From NCBI GenBank assembly GCA_041687805.1, contig JBDNJK010000064.1, positions 1 through 13,944 of the forward strand: a stretch of DNA of 13,944 nucleotides, read 5' to 3'. Source of the DNA: SZUA-87 sp041687805. Lineage in GTDB: Bacteria; Actinomycetota; Acidimicrobiia; Acidimicrobiales; Aldehydirespiratoraceae. Each line of letters begins with the position of its first letter. The stretch's first letter is position 1. The notes under the pieces were generated by a model. It was given only the letters and a program-made list of their open reading frames with translations. It was not told where the DNA came from and made no database searches. Below, one piece after another: positions 1 through 6,708 of the stretch. The position numbers were made by a program, and so were the translations under genes.

Positions 1-420
1 GAGGAGCGCACCAACTATCTCGACAAGAGAATGAACGACGAATGGCAGGAGGCACTGGCCCACCTCGGCACCGATTGGCACAAGGAATTCCTGGAGATTG
101 CTCCGTGGATAGTGGTCCTATTCGAACAGCGCTACAGCATCGACGGCACGGGCCGGCGCCATCACAACTACTACGTCAAGGAGAGTTGCGGAATTGCCGC
201 CGGGCTATTCATCTCAGCCATCCACAACATGGGACTGGTAACCCTCACCCACACGCCAACACCGATGGCGTTCATCTCGAAAATCCTCGGTCGCCCCCAC
301 AACGAAAGACCGGCCATCATGTTTCCGGTGGGTTACCCGATTGACGACGCCCAAGTTCCCGACATCGCCAGAAAGCCACTCAACGAGATCATGACCGTCT
401 GCGACACCTCCCACATTTAG
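1..420 (+). CDS. Iodotyrosine deiodinase-like nitroreductase-family flavoprotein (5' end cut by window edge)
   Basis: The reading frame is open from base 1 and ends at TAG 418-420, giving 139 visible residues; the N-terminal half lies outside the window. The visible part follows the C-terminal half of iodotyrosine deiodinase (IYD) closely: NYxxKRM near the start, W-x-KEFL, an aromatic-rich HHNYYVKES segment, GLVTLTHTP, LGRP, PVGYP and RKPLNEIM near the end. This family binds FMN and reductively removes halogen from halotyrosines. The E-x3-Y pair (residues 2 and 6 of the visible part) and Lys28 fall where I recall the substrate-zwitterion-binding Glu, Tyr and Lys of the IYD active-site lid. 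An alternative is a general nitroreductase or BluB-like enzyme, but the lid residues and the PVGYP region favour IYD. It is cytosolic, with no membrane segment. The start and upstream neighbours are unknown. The stop lies 9 bp before a 22-bp repeat that matches the tRNA-Leu 3' end. Confidence 0.82.
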   Translation, partial: EERTNYLDKRMNDEWQEALAHLGTDWHKEFLEIAPWIVVLFEQRYSIDGTGRRHHNYYVKESCGIAAGLFISAIHNMGLVTLTHTPTPMAFISKILGRPHNERPAIMFPVGYPIDDAQVPDIARKPLNEIMTVCDTSHI

Positions 421-429
421 CGAGGGCAA

Positions 430-451
430 TCACATTGGTGCCCGGGGCGGG
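430..451. repeat. Distal copy of 22-bp direct repeat of tRNA-Leu 3' end (att-like)
   Basis: Bases 430-451 are identical to 1487-1508, with core CACATTGGTGCCCGGGGCGG. Read on the minus strand, the repeat is the last 16 nt of the tRNA-Leu gene including CCA, plus 6 nt of 3' flank. Identity stops abruptly at both ends, and no T-loop or other tRNA part is present here, so this is not a second tRNA gene. Position and orientation fit the far attachment site of an element integrated at the tRNA 3' end. The repeat is observed; the att interpretation is inferred. Confidence 0.8.
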
Positions 452-520
452 GTGGGAAGTCAGTCTTCGCCCGTCTATGCGATACTGGCTCACCGCCGCG
501 ACCAGTGAAACGAACATTCC

Positions 521-1447
521 GTGACCCCTACCCCCCTCCTCCAGCTCGAGGGCCGAGTTTTCCTCAGCGAGGCTGGTCTTGAGACCGATCTCATCTTCCA
601 TCACGGCATCGACCTCCCCGACTTCGCGAGTTTCCCCCTCCTCGAATCGCCGGACGGCCGCGCAACTCTCACCCGCTACTACCAGTCGTTCGTCGATCTC
701 GCCCAACGCGACCGGACCGGGGTCGTGTTGGAGACGCCGACGTGGCGCGCCAACTCCGACTGGGGTGCACGACTCGGCTACAACCCCACCCGCCTCGATG
801 AGGTCAACCAGGACGCCGTTTCGTTCATGAAGGATCTCCGCAACACCAATCCCGACGTCCCCTTCGTCATCAGCGGAAACATTGGCCCGCGCGGGGATGG
901 CTACCAGATATCCGACGCCATGACGGCGGCTGAAGCAACCATCTACCACCTACCTCAGATCCAGTCGTTCGCAGCTGCAGGCGCAGACCTCACTACGGCG
1001 CTCACTCTGAATTACAGCGCCGAAGCCATCGGCATCGCCACCGCGGCGGCCGACACCGGTATCCCATCAGTCATCTCCTTCACTGTCGAAACCAATGGTG
1101 CACTCCCATCAGGTCAGCCTCTCGCCGATGCGATCGACCAAGTTGACAAGGCCACCGACGCTGCGGCCGCCTACTTCATGGTCAACTGCGCACACCCCAC
1201 TCACTTCCTTCACGTACTCCAAGGTCAGGGGCCTTGGCACCGGCTCCGCGGAGTTCGCGCCAACGCTTCGGTTATGAGCCACCACGAACTCGACAACGCC
1301 ACCGAACTCGACCGCGGTAACGAGACGGACCTCGCCGATGGATACGCCCGCCTCGTCGAACTGCTTCCCGGGATCGCCGTCGTGGGCGGGTGTTGCGGTA
1401 CCGACATCCGACATATAGATGCCATCAGCGCGGCACTCGCACACTGA
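521..1447 (+). CDS. Homocysteine S-methyltransferase family protein
   Basis: This 308-residue protein has the length of MmuM/Pcl-type homocysteine S-methyltransferases, which transfer a methyl group (commonly from S-methylmethionine or S-adenosylmethionine) to homocysteine to make methionine. The N-terminal SEAGLETDLIF resembles the TIM-barrel opening of the family. The three zinc-binding cysteines are present: Cys223 in MVNCAHP and Cys291/Cys292 in GGCCGTD near the C-terminus. The methyl donor cannot be told from sequence. GTG 521 is taken as start because it gives the normal N-terminus; no clear Shine-Dalgarno precedes it. The gene is alone on its strand, converges on tRNA-Leu with 45 bp between stop and tRNA 3' end, and is the only gene inside the 22-bp repeats, which suggests it is accessory cargo. 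The protein is cytosolic. Confidence 0.88.
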   Translation: MTPTPLLQLEGRVFLSEAGLETDLIFHHGIDLPDFASFPLLESPDGRATLTRYYQSFVDLAQRDRTGVVLETPTWRANSDWGARLGYNPTRLDEVNQDAVSFMKDLRNTNPDVPFVISGNIGPRGDGYQISDAMTAAEATIYHLPQIQSFAAAGADLTTALTLNYSAEAIGIATAAADTGIPSVISFTVETNGALPSGQPLADAIDQVDKATDAAAAYFMVNCAHPTHFLHVLQGQGPWHRLRGVRANASVMSHHELDNATELDRGNETDLADGYARLVELLPGIAVVGGCCGTDIRHIDAISAALAH

Positions 1448-1486
1448 ATCCGGTATCTACAAACCTGCCGTCCATGTGGCGGCGTT

Positions 1487-1508
1487 TCACATTGGTGCCC
1501 GGGGCGGG
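1487..1508. repeat. tRNA-proximal copy of the 22-bp direct repeat
   Basis: This is a perfect match to 430-451 (offset 1057 bp). It covers the 3' part of the acceptor and T stems of the tRNA-Leu gene (1493-1508) and 6 bp of flank (1487-1492). Tyrosine-recombinase integration classically uses this part of a tRNA gene and leaves the tRNA intact on one side, as seen here. Confidence 0.8.
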
Positions 1509-1579
1509 ACTTGAACCCGCACGCTCGCGAAAGCAACGGATTTTGAGTCCGTCGTGTCTGCCAATTCCACCACCCGGGC
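1493..1579 (-). tRNA. tRNA-Leu (anticodon CAA), CCA encoded
   Basis: The minus strand folds as an 87-nt class II tRNA. The acceptor stem is GCCCGGG pairing with CCCGGGC, followed by discriminator A and an encoded CCA. The anticodon stem ACGGA/TCCGT encloses loop CTCAAAA, giving anticodon CAA for the UUG codon. A long variable arm with a GCT/AGC stem is typical of leucine tRNA. The T arm is GCGGG-TTCAAGT-CCCGC. Discriminator A and the long variable arm agree with leucine. The gene converges with the methyltransferase gene. Its 3' end is the site of the 22-bp repeat. Confidence 0.96.
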
Positions 1580-1874
1580 AGGATGTGTTTGCAATGCCCG
1601 GCGCAGCGTAGCCTGTCGGTGATGCGCCGAAACCCTCCAAGCCTCATCGCCCGATTCGCGTTACTGGTAATCATCCTCGCAGTCATTCGGGAAATGTCGA
1701 TCAGGCGTAATTCGGCGGCCATGTCCGAGTGGCCGCGTCAGACCGAAGGGCCATCTCGCGGCGGTGCTGATTAGTCGTTACCCCGACTCATTTCATAAGT
1801 ACTCGTCGGTAATGAAACCCTTCACCCGTCATCCGGGTCACAATGACCAGCACATCTGCTCCGAAAGCAACTGA
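1580..1874. other. Intergenic region between divergent tRNA-Leu and fabD
   Basis: This 295-bp stretch should hold the promoters of tRNA-Leu (minus strand) and of the fab operon (plus strand), but I see no convincing -35/-10 pair. Small structures are present: a 5-bp hairpin ACCCG/CGGGT at 1824-1838, and an imperfect inverted repeat around 1782-1813 (TTAC..CCGAC against GTCGG-TAA). Either might act in control of the fab operon, but neither matches an operator I know. A 63-codon open frame at 1583-1774 does not look like a gene. Confidence 0.5.
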
Positions 1875-3050
1875 ATGATCGTTTTCACATACCCCGGACA
1901 AGGCTCGCAGAAGCCCGGAATGGGTTCAGCGTGGGCCGACCACCCGTCTTGGGAGTTGGTTGACGAGGCCTCAGAGGCGACCAACCGTGATGTCGCGAAG
2001 CTCTTGCTCGACACCGACAAAGAAGAACTCACCCGCACCCGAAACGCTCAACTTGCCACCTTTGTCACCTCGATGGTCGTCCTCGACGCAGTCGGGCGAT
2101 TGGGCGTAGTCCCTACCGCTCACGCAGGTCACAGCCTCGGCGAATACACAGCACTCACCGCAGCCGGCGTGCTCGGCTTCGCCGACGCAGCCCGACTCGT
2201 AACCGAGCGCGGCGACGCCATGCAATCGGCTGCTGACCAGCGCGAAGGCGCCATGGCCGCGGTGCTGGGCCTCGACGACGATCAGGTCGACATAGCGTGC
2301 CAGAGAGCCGCCGGTGAAGCCTGGATCGCCAACTACAACGCACCCGGACAGGTGGTCATAGCCGGGTCCCCAACCGACCTCGACAAAGCGTCAGCCGTCG
2401 CGAAGGAACTCGGGGCCAAACGAACGATGAGACTTCCGGTGGGAGGAGCATTTCACACGCCACTCATGGCACCGGCGAGAACCCGATTACGCGAGGCTCT
2501 CAGTCAGGTCGAGTTTCGCCCCTCGGAACGTCCCGTGTACGCCAATGTTGATGCAAGCCCACACGAAGATGCCGAATCGTGGCCCGATCTGCTCGGCGCG
2601 CAACTTTGCTCACCGGTTCGCTGGAAGCAGACTCTTCGACGTCTTGAATCCGATGGCATGAATACCTTCGTCGAGATTGGGCCGGGAAGCGTCTTGACGG
2701 GGATGGCCAAACGCACGGTCGCGGATTGTAAGCGCATCGCAGTGTCCAGCCCTCATGATCTCGATGGTCTCATCGAGTTTCTGGCTAGCCGTCTGGCGCC
2801 ATCACCGTCGTCGCTCGAAGGCGAGCATCTCTTTGCCACGGAACGGCTCGTGGTGAGCCCATCGGCTGGAGTCTTCGCCCCATCGCAAGACTGCATAGCC
2901 GGCACCACCATCTCGGTGGGACAGGTGCTCGGCCAGGTCGGCACACGCGACGTAGTCAGCTCATTCAGCGGAGACGTGATAGGGGTATTGGCCGTGGAGG
3001 GCGAGAGAGTCAAAGCGAATCAACCTATTGCTTGGCTGAGGACACACTGA
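1875..3050 (+). CDS. fabD: Malonyl-CoA:ACP transacylase with C-terminal biotinyl/lipoyl-like extension
   Basis: FabD moves malonyl from CoA to acyl carrier protein to supply type II fatty-acid synthesis. Motifs are GQGSQ at residues 8-12, nucleophile Ser87 in GHSLGEY, substrate-carboxylate-binding Arg112 and catalytic His194 in GAFHTPLM. ATG 1875 is forced, since an in-frame TGA lies directly before it. The protein has 391 residues where FabD normally has about 310. After a Pro/Ser-rich linker (about 300-324), residues 325-389 resemble the beta-hammerhead of biotinyl/lipoyl carriers: SPSAGVF, then VGQVLGQV, then FSGDVIGVLAVEGERVKANQPIAWL. The hairpin that should carry the modified lysine (EAMKM-like in BCCP) is replaced by GTRDVV, so it should not be biotinylated or lipoylated. 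It is the first gene of the fab operon; its stop overlaps the fabH start (TGATG). Confidence 0.95.
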   Translation: MIVFTYPGQGSQKPGMGSAWADHPSWELVDEASEATNRDVAKLLLDTDKEELTRTRNAQLATFVTSMVVLDAVGRLGVVPTAHAGHSLGEYTALTAAGVLGFADAARLVTERGDAMQSAADQREGAMAAVLGLDDDQVDIACQRAAGEAWIANYNAPGQVVIAGSPTDLDKASAVAKELGAKRTMRLPVGGAFHTPLMAPARTRLREALSQVEFRPSERPVYANVDASPHEDAESWPDLLGAQLCSPVRWKQTLRRLESDGMNTFVEIGPGSVLTGMAKRTVADCKRIAVSSPHDLDGLIEFLASRLAPSPSSLEGEHLFATERLVVSPSAGVFAPSQDCIAGTTISVGQVLGQVGTRDVVSSFSGDVIGVLAVEGERVKANQPIAWLRTH

Positions 3051-3970
3051 TGACGATTCGCATTGCCGGTATCGGCACAAATCTTCCCGAGAGAATTGTC
3101 ACCAACGAGGATCTCTCTCAGACCATGGACACCAGCGACGACTGGATCCGCGACCGCGCCGGGATAAGCGAGCGTCATGTCGGGGGCGTCACCTCTGAGA
3201 TGGCTATCGCCGCGGGACTCGACGCCATGCAATCTGCGGGAGTCTCACCCGACGACATCGGTCTCCTCATTCTAAGCACCACCTCTCCTGACCAGCGTTT
3301 TCCCGCGACCTCGGCAGTCGTTCAAGCAGGACTCGGGCTCTCATGCGGTGCTTTCGATGTCAACGCCGTGTGCGCCGGATTTCTTTACGGATACGTCACC
3401 GCCTACGGCCTTATGAGCGTTGCCGGCGGCCCCGACAAGGTCCTGCTCTGTGGGTCCGACGCAATGGCGTCTCTCACCGACTGGTCCGACCGCGGCACCG
3501 CGATTCTTTTCGGCGATGGTGCCGGCGCGGTCGTGCTTGAGAAGCATCAACAGGGCGAGCTATTGGGATGGGATCTCGGCGCCGACGGAAATCTCAACTC
3601 GATCCTCTACTGCGATCACGGCGGCTTCATCAAGATGGAGGGCCGCGAGGTATTCAAGAAGGCAGTTCGCGCCGTCGTGAAGTCAGTCAATATGGCGTTG
3701 GACAACGCAGGTGTGCAAGCATCAGACATTGATGTCTTCCTCCCCCACCAAGCCAACATCCGAATTATCGAGGCTGTCGCCAACCGCGTCGGGATCCCCA
3801 TGGAGAAGACCCACAACGTGATTGCGCACACCGGCAACACTTCCTCGGCCAGCATTCCGTTGGCCATGGCCCAGGCCCGAGATGACGGTGTGCTCAAGCC
3901 GGGCGCAATCGTCTGCATGACCGGCTTCGGTGGCGGCATGACTTGGGGCACCGCGGTGGTGAGCTGGTGA
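3050..3970 (+). CDS. fabH: Beta-ketoacyl-ACP synthase III
   Basis: FabH starts fatty-acid chains by condensing an acyl-CoA with malonyl-ACP. The 306-residue protein carries the full thiolase-fold triad: Cys108 in NAVCAGF, His233 in LPHQANIRI and Asn263 in HTGNTSS, with the C-terminal GFGGGMTWG glycine loop. ATG 3050 is chosen because it overlaps the fabD stop by one base (TGATG) and gives the usual N-terminus MTIRIAGIGTNLPE; an in-frame TTG 18 bases upstream is possible but adds unusual residues. Primer preference (acetyl or branched) cannot be read safely. It is the second gene of the operon; its stop overlaps the GTG start of fabG by four bases. Confidence 0.96.
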   Translation: MTIRIAGIGTNLPERIVTNEDLSQTMDTSDDWIRDRAGISERHVGGVTSEMAIAAGLDAMQSAGVSPDDIGLLILSTTSPDQRFPATSAVVQAGLGLSCGAFDVNAVCAGFLYGYVTAYGLMSVAGGPDKVLLCGSDAMASLTDWSDRGTAILFGDGAGAVVLEKHQQGELLGWDLGADGNLNSILYCDHGGFIKMEGREVFKKAVRAVVKSVNMALDNAGVQASDIDVFLPHQANIRIIEAVANRVGIPMEKTHNVIAHTGNTSSASIPLAMAQARDDGVLKPGAIVCMTGFGGGMTWGTAVVSW

Positions 3971-4674
3971 CCGGAAGAGTTGTTCTCGTCACTGGTGGCA
4001 ATCGCGGCATCGGACTCGCAACTGCTCGCCGCTTCGCCGCTTCCGGCTACCGCGTTGCGGTCACTTCACGAAGTGGTGATGCCATCGAGGACAGCCTCAC
4101 CGTCGTCAAGTGCGACGTAACTGATTCCGAGTCCGTCGACTCGGCCGTCAGCTCCGTAGAAGAGATCTTGGGTCCTATCGAGATCCTCGTGTCGAACGCA
4201 GGCATCACAGAAGACGGCCTGGTGCTCCGGATGAAGGACGACGCGTTCACCAGGGTGATCGACACCAACCTCACAGGCGGCTTCCGCGTCGCTCGACGGG
4301 TAGTCAAGTCAATGATGCTAGGCAGGTGGGGTCGCATGGTGTTCATCTCGTCGGTCGTCGGTCTGGGTGGACAAGCGGGCCAAGCCAACTACGCCGCATC
4401 CAAGGCTGGCCTGATCGGCTTGGCGCGGTCACTCGCAAAAGAATTCGCCAGCCGCAACATCACTGTCAACGTCATCGCGCCAGGTCCGATACGCACCGCC
4501 ATGCTGGCCGAGCTCAACGACGATCAGCGAAATGCCATGCTGGCGATGGTTCCACTCGGCCGGCTCGGTGAGGCCGAAGAGATCGCCGCGGCCATACAAT
4601 TTCTCGCATCCGACGAGGCCGGCTATGTGACCGGTACCGTTCTTCCGGTCGATGGGGGCCTTTCGATGGGCTGA
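3967..4674 (+). CDS. fabG: 3-oxoacyl-ACP reductase
   Basis: FabG is the NADPH-dependent short-chain dehydrogenase that reduces 3-oxoacyl-ACP. The cofactor loop TGGNRGIG lies near the N-terminus, followed by NAG and the catalytic set Ser129, Tyr142 and Lys146 (YAASK). The C-terminal PVDGGLSMG is typical. I place the start at GTG 3967, which forms a GTGA overlap with the fabH stop and gives VTGRVVLVTGG, the standard FabG opening, with 235 residues. The in-frame ATG at 3943 would add eight atypical residues and deepen the overlap with fabH. It is the third gene in the operon, followed by a 59-bp gap to acpP. Confidence 0.94.
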   Translation: MTGRVVLVTGGNRGIGLATARRFAASGYRVAVTSRSGDAIEDSLTVVKCDVTDSESVDSAVSSVEEILGPIEILVSNAGITEDGLVLRMKDDAFTRVIDTNLTGGFRVARRVVKSMMLGRWGRMVFISSVVGLGGQAGQANYAASKAGLIGLARSLAKEFASRNITVNVIAPGPIRTAMLAELNDDQRNAMLAMVPLGRLGEAEEIAAAIQFLASDEAGYVTGTVLPVDGGLSMG

Positions 4675-4687
4675 AATCCCAGCAACC

Positions 4688-4728
4688 CGGAATAGTTCCG
4701 AAATTAATTCGACAAAAACATGGAGAAA
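4688..4728 (+). promoter_or_regulatory. AT-rich leader of acpP with small hairpins and Shine-Dalgarno
   Basis: This is the only real gap inside the fab operon. It has a 5-bp hairpin CGGAA-TAG-TTCCG (4688-4700), then an AT-rich stretch with palindrome AATTAATT, and a good ribosome site GGAGAAA (4722-4728) five bases before the GTG start. Acyl carrier protein is needed in large excess over the enzymes, so an RNA-processing site or an extra promoter here would make sense. That role is inferred. Confidence 0.4.
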
Positions 4729-4733
4729 CTCAA

Positions 4734-4967
4734 GTGAGCGACGACAACTTCGCACGATTCACAAAATGCGCCGTCGAGGTGCTCTCGGTAGAGGCTTCGG
4801 CCGTCGTACCCGAGGCCACGTTCGAATCCCTAGATGCCGACAGCCTCGACCTGGTCGAACTCGTAATGGCACTCGAAGAAGAATTCGATGTCACGGTTGA
4901 GGAGGAAGAGCTCGAGGGCGTCTCCACCATCAAGGCGGCGTACGAACTCGTCACCTCCAAGCTCTGA
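4734..4967 (+). CDS. acpP: Acyl carrier protein
   Basis: This 77-residue acidic protein is the carrier of growing acyl chains in type II fatty-acid synthesis. Phosphopantetheine is attached to Ser37 in the motif DADSLDLVEL, followed by the helix VMALEEEFDV typical of ACPs. Start GTG 4734 has the Shine-Dalgarno GGAGAAA. The stop TGA overlaps the fabF ATG by one base (TGATG), so ACP and its elongating synthase are translationally coupled. The loop before the serine reads SLDADSLD rather than LGADSLD, a small deviation. Confidence 0.97.
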   Translation: MSDDNFARFTKCAVEVLSVEASAVVPEATFESLDADSLDLVELVMALEEEFDVTVEEEELEGVSTIKAAYELVTSKL

Positions 4968-6145
4968 TGCAGGGTCGCCGCGTAGCGGTTACGGGCATTG
5001 GCGTCGTAAGTCCGTGCGGTATCGGAGCCGATGAGTTCTTCGCCGGGCTTTGTGGCGAAGCACCCGTCGGCGAGCGCCGAGTTCACGATTTTGAGCCGGC
5101 CCGATACTTCGCCAACCCCAAGGACGCCCGCCGAGCCGATCGATTCGCTCAGTTCGCGGTAGCAGCAGCAGCCGAAGCTATGGCCCAGGCCGGCGAACTG
5201 ACCGCCGACCCAGACCGAATCGGCACGTTCGTCGGTACCGGCGTTGGCGGTATCCAATCACTCGAGGCGCAGATCGAAATCTGTCTTACCAAGGGTCCTC
5301 GACGAGTGTCTCCGTTCCTCGTGCCGATGATCATGTCCAATGCAGCGGCGGCCACACTGTCGATGAAATACGGCTTTCGGGGACCATGCGAGAACACGGT
5401 CACAGCATGCGCTGCCGGCACTCACGCCATCGGCAACGGCGCGCGACTAATCGCCAGTGGACGCTGCGACGCAGTTTTGGCGGGCGGAAGCGAAGCCCCG
5501 TTCACGGCCACAGCCGTGGCTGGTTTCAGCAACATGACCGCGCTGTCATCCGACGGGGTCAGCCGACCATTCGATCGCGACCGACACGGATTTGTCATGG
5601 CAGAAGGTGGCGGAATTCTCGTCTTGGAAGAGATGGACATGGCGATCGCTCGTGGTGCCACGATCCTCGGTGAGATCATGGGAGCAGCCAGCACTGCCGA
5701 TGCCCATCACCTCACCGCGCCAGCCCCTGGAGGCACTGGCGCCATTTCTTGCATGAGGCTCGCGATCGAAGACGCCGGACTTCAACCCAGCGACATCGTC
5801 CATGTCAACGCCCACGGGACCTCGACCGGCAAGAACGACGAGGCGGAGGCATTCGCCATGGAGAAGGTATTCGGCGCTCCGGGGCCTGCAGTTACATCCA
5901 CCAAGGGTGTAACCGGCCATGCCTTGGGAGGAGCGGGAGCCATCGAAGCAGCCGCAGTGTTGCTGGCCATGTCGAAGAAGGTCATCCCCCCCACCTGGGG
6001 TTACACCACACCCGATCCCGAACTACCGACGATCGACCTCGTGGTCGGAGAACCCAGGCCGTGGGAGCCGGGACCGTCCATGTCGAATTCGTTCGGTTTT
6101 GGTGGACACAACGGCAGCGTCATCATCGGACCGCCGCCGGCCTAA
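4967..6145 (+). CDS. fabF: Beta-ketoacyl-ACP synthase II
   Basis: FabF elongates acyl-ACP by decarboxylative condensation with malonyl-ACP. The 392-residue protein is slightly shorter than the usual 410-415. The active-site residues are Cys148 in VTACAAGTHAIGNG, His283 in NAHGTSTGKND, Lys313 and His318 in TKGVTGHALGGAGA, with the C-terminal NSFGFGGHN. ATG 4967 overlaps the acpP stop and directly gives MQGRRVAVTGIGVVSPCG, so the N-terminus is complete. It ends the operon. Its TAA lies 1 bp from the stop of the opposing fabZ, so there is no room for a dedicated terminator. Confidence 0.96.
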   Translation: MQGRRVAVTGIGVVSPCGIGADEFFAGLCGEAPVGERRVHDFEPARYFANPKDARRADRFAQFAVAAAAEAMAQAGELTADPDRIGTFVGTGVGGIQSLEAQIEICLTKGPRRVSPFLVPMIMSNAAAATLSMKYGFRGPCENTVTACAAGTHAIGNGARLIASGRCDAVLAGGSEAPFTATAVAGFSNMTALSSDGVSRPFDRDRHGFVMAEGGGILVLEEMDMAIARGATILGEIMGAASTADAHHLTAPAPGGTGAISCMRLAIEDAGLQPSDIVHVNAHGTSTGKNDEAEAFAMEKVFGAPGPAVTSTKGVTGHALGGAGAIEAAAVLLAMSKKVIPPTWGYTTPDPELPTIDLVVGEPRPWEPGPSMSNSFGFGGHNGSVIIGPPPA

Positions 6146-6146
6146 C

Positions 6147-6575
6147 TCAGGTCGGATCTACGATCACAAACATCAACTCGCATTCGCATGCTGCCTTCCC
6201 ATCGATTAGGGCACGCCCGGCGCCCTTGCCGGCGCGCCCCGAGAGCCGAGTCATCTCCACCTGCAGTTCAAGGGTGTCGCCCGGGCCAACTTGCCGGCGA
6301 AATCTCGCCTTGTCGAGACCACCGAAAAGCGGAAGCTTCCCGGCGTAGCGGTCATCGGTGAGCACGGCAATCGCTCCAAGCTGTGCGATTGCCTCACACA
6401 TCAAGACACCCGGAAGCGTGGGACGACCGGGGAAATGCCCGCCAAAGAACTCTTCCTCTCCGGAGAGGTGCCACAGCCCCGCGGCACTCTTACCGGCCTC
6501 CAATGAGATCAACTCGTCGACGAAGATGAACGGCGGGCGGTGAGGCAGGATGTCGATTGGCAAGGGCAGATTCAT
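6147..6575 (-). CDS. fabZ: 3-hydroxyacyl-ACP dehydratase, FabZ-like hot-dog protein
   Basis: This 142-residue hot-dog protein matches FabZ: LPHRPPFIFVDE near the N-terminus and the catalytic helix segment GHFPGRPTLPGVLMCEAIAQ with His47 and Glu61. FabZ dehydrates 3-hydroxyacyl-ACP, the step missing from the facing fabDHG-acpP-fabF operon, so the pieces probably form one pathway apart from enoyl reductase, which is not in the window. ATG 6573-6575 has a GGAG ribosome site seven bases upstream (minus strand of 6581-6584). The gene converges on fabF with 1 bp between stops. It is downstream of hu but separated by a strong terminator, so it needs its own promoter; I find no clear one. Confidence 0.92.
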   Translation of the reverse strand: MNLPLPIDILPHRPPFIFVDELISLEAGKSAAGLWHLSGEEEFFGGHFPGRPTLPGVLMCEAIAQLGAIAVLTDDRYAGKLPLFGGLDKARFRRQVGPGDTLELQVEMTRLSGRAGKGAGRALIDGKAACECELMFVIVDPT

Positions 6576-6620
6576 GTTGTCTCCACGAGAATTGGCGGCC
6601 TGCTACAAACCGCACTGTTA

Positions 6621-6664
6621 CAAAAATGAGCATGGGGCCAGCGGTTGCTGTCCCCATGCTCATT
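6621..6664 (-). terminator. Strong intrinsic terminator of the HU gene
   Basis: A perfect 13-bp inverted repeat, AATGAGCATGGGG (6625-6637) against CCCCATGCTCATT (6652-6664), encloses a second 4-bp stem CAGC/GCTG with loop GGTT (6639-6650). Read on the minus strand, the stem runs into TTTTTG, a short U tract partly overlapping the stem foot. It lies 44 bases after the HU stop and before fabZ, which places it as the HU terminator. Confidence 0.88.
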
Positions 6665-6708
6665 ATCAATTCGGTATGGGAGACGTGTCTCGCACACCAG
6701 CAATGATC

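Noticed and set aside
389..949. 186-codon antisense frame over the methyltransferase gene
   Set aside because: It overlaps a well-supported gene and a repeat; its composition is that expected of a reverse-strand shadow.
1723..1734. GTCCGAGTGGCC, identical to a common tRNA-Ser D-arm segment
   Set aside because: No matching acceptor stem, anticodon arm or T arm follows, so it is not a tRNA gene; 12 bases are too few to claim a remnant.
1583..1774. 63-codon open frame between tRNA-Leu and fabD with a hydrophobic stretch
   Set aside because: It begins inside the tRNA promoter region, has no ribosome site and no family-like sequence; the hydrophobic stretch is short and the frame is likely chance.
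3943..3966. In-frame ATG upstream of fabG
   Set aside because: It adds MGHRGGEL to a protein whose family starts directly at the TGRVVLVTGG strand; GTG 3967 also gives the standard 4-base coupling with fabH.
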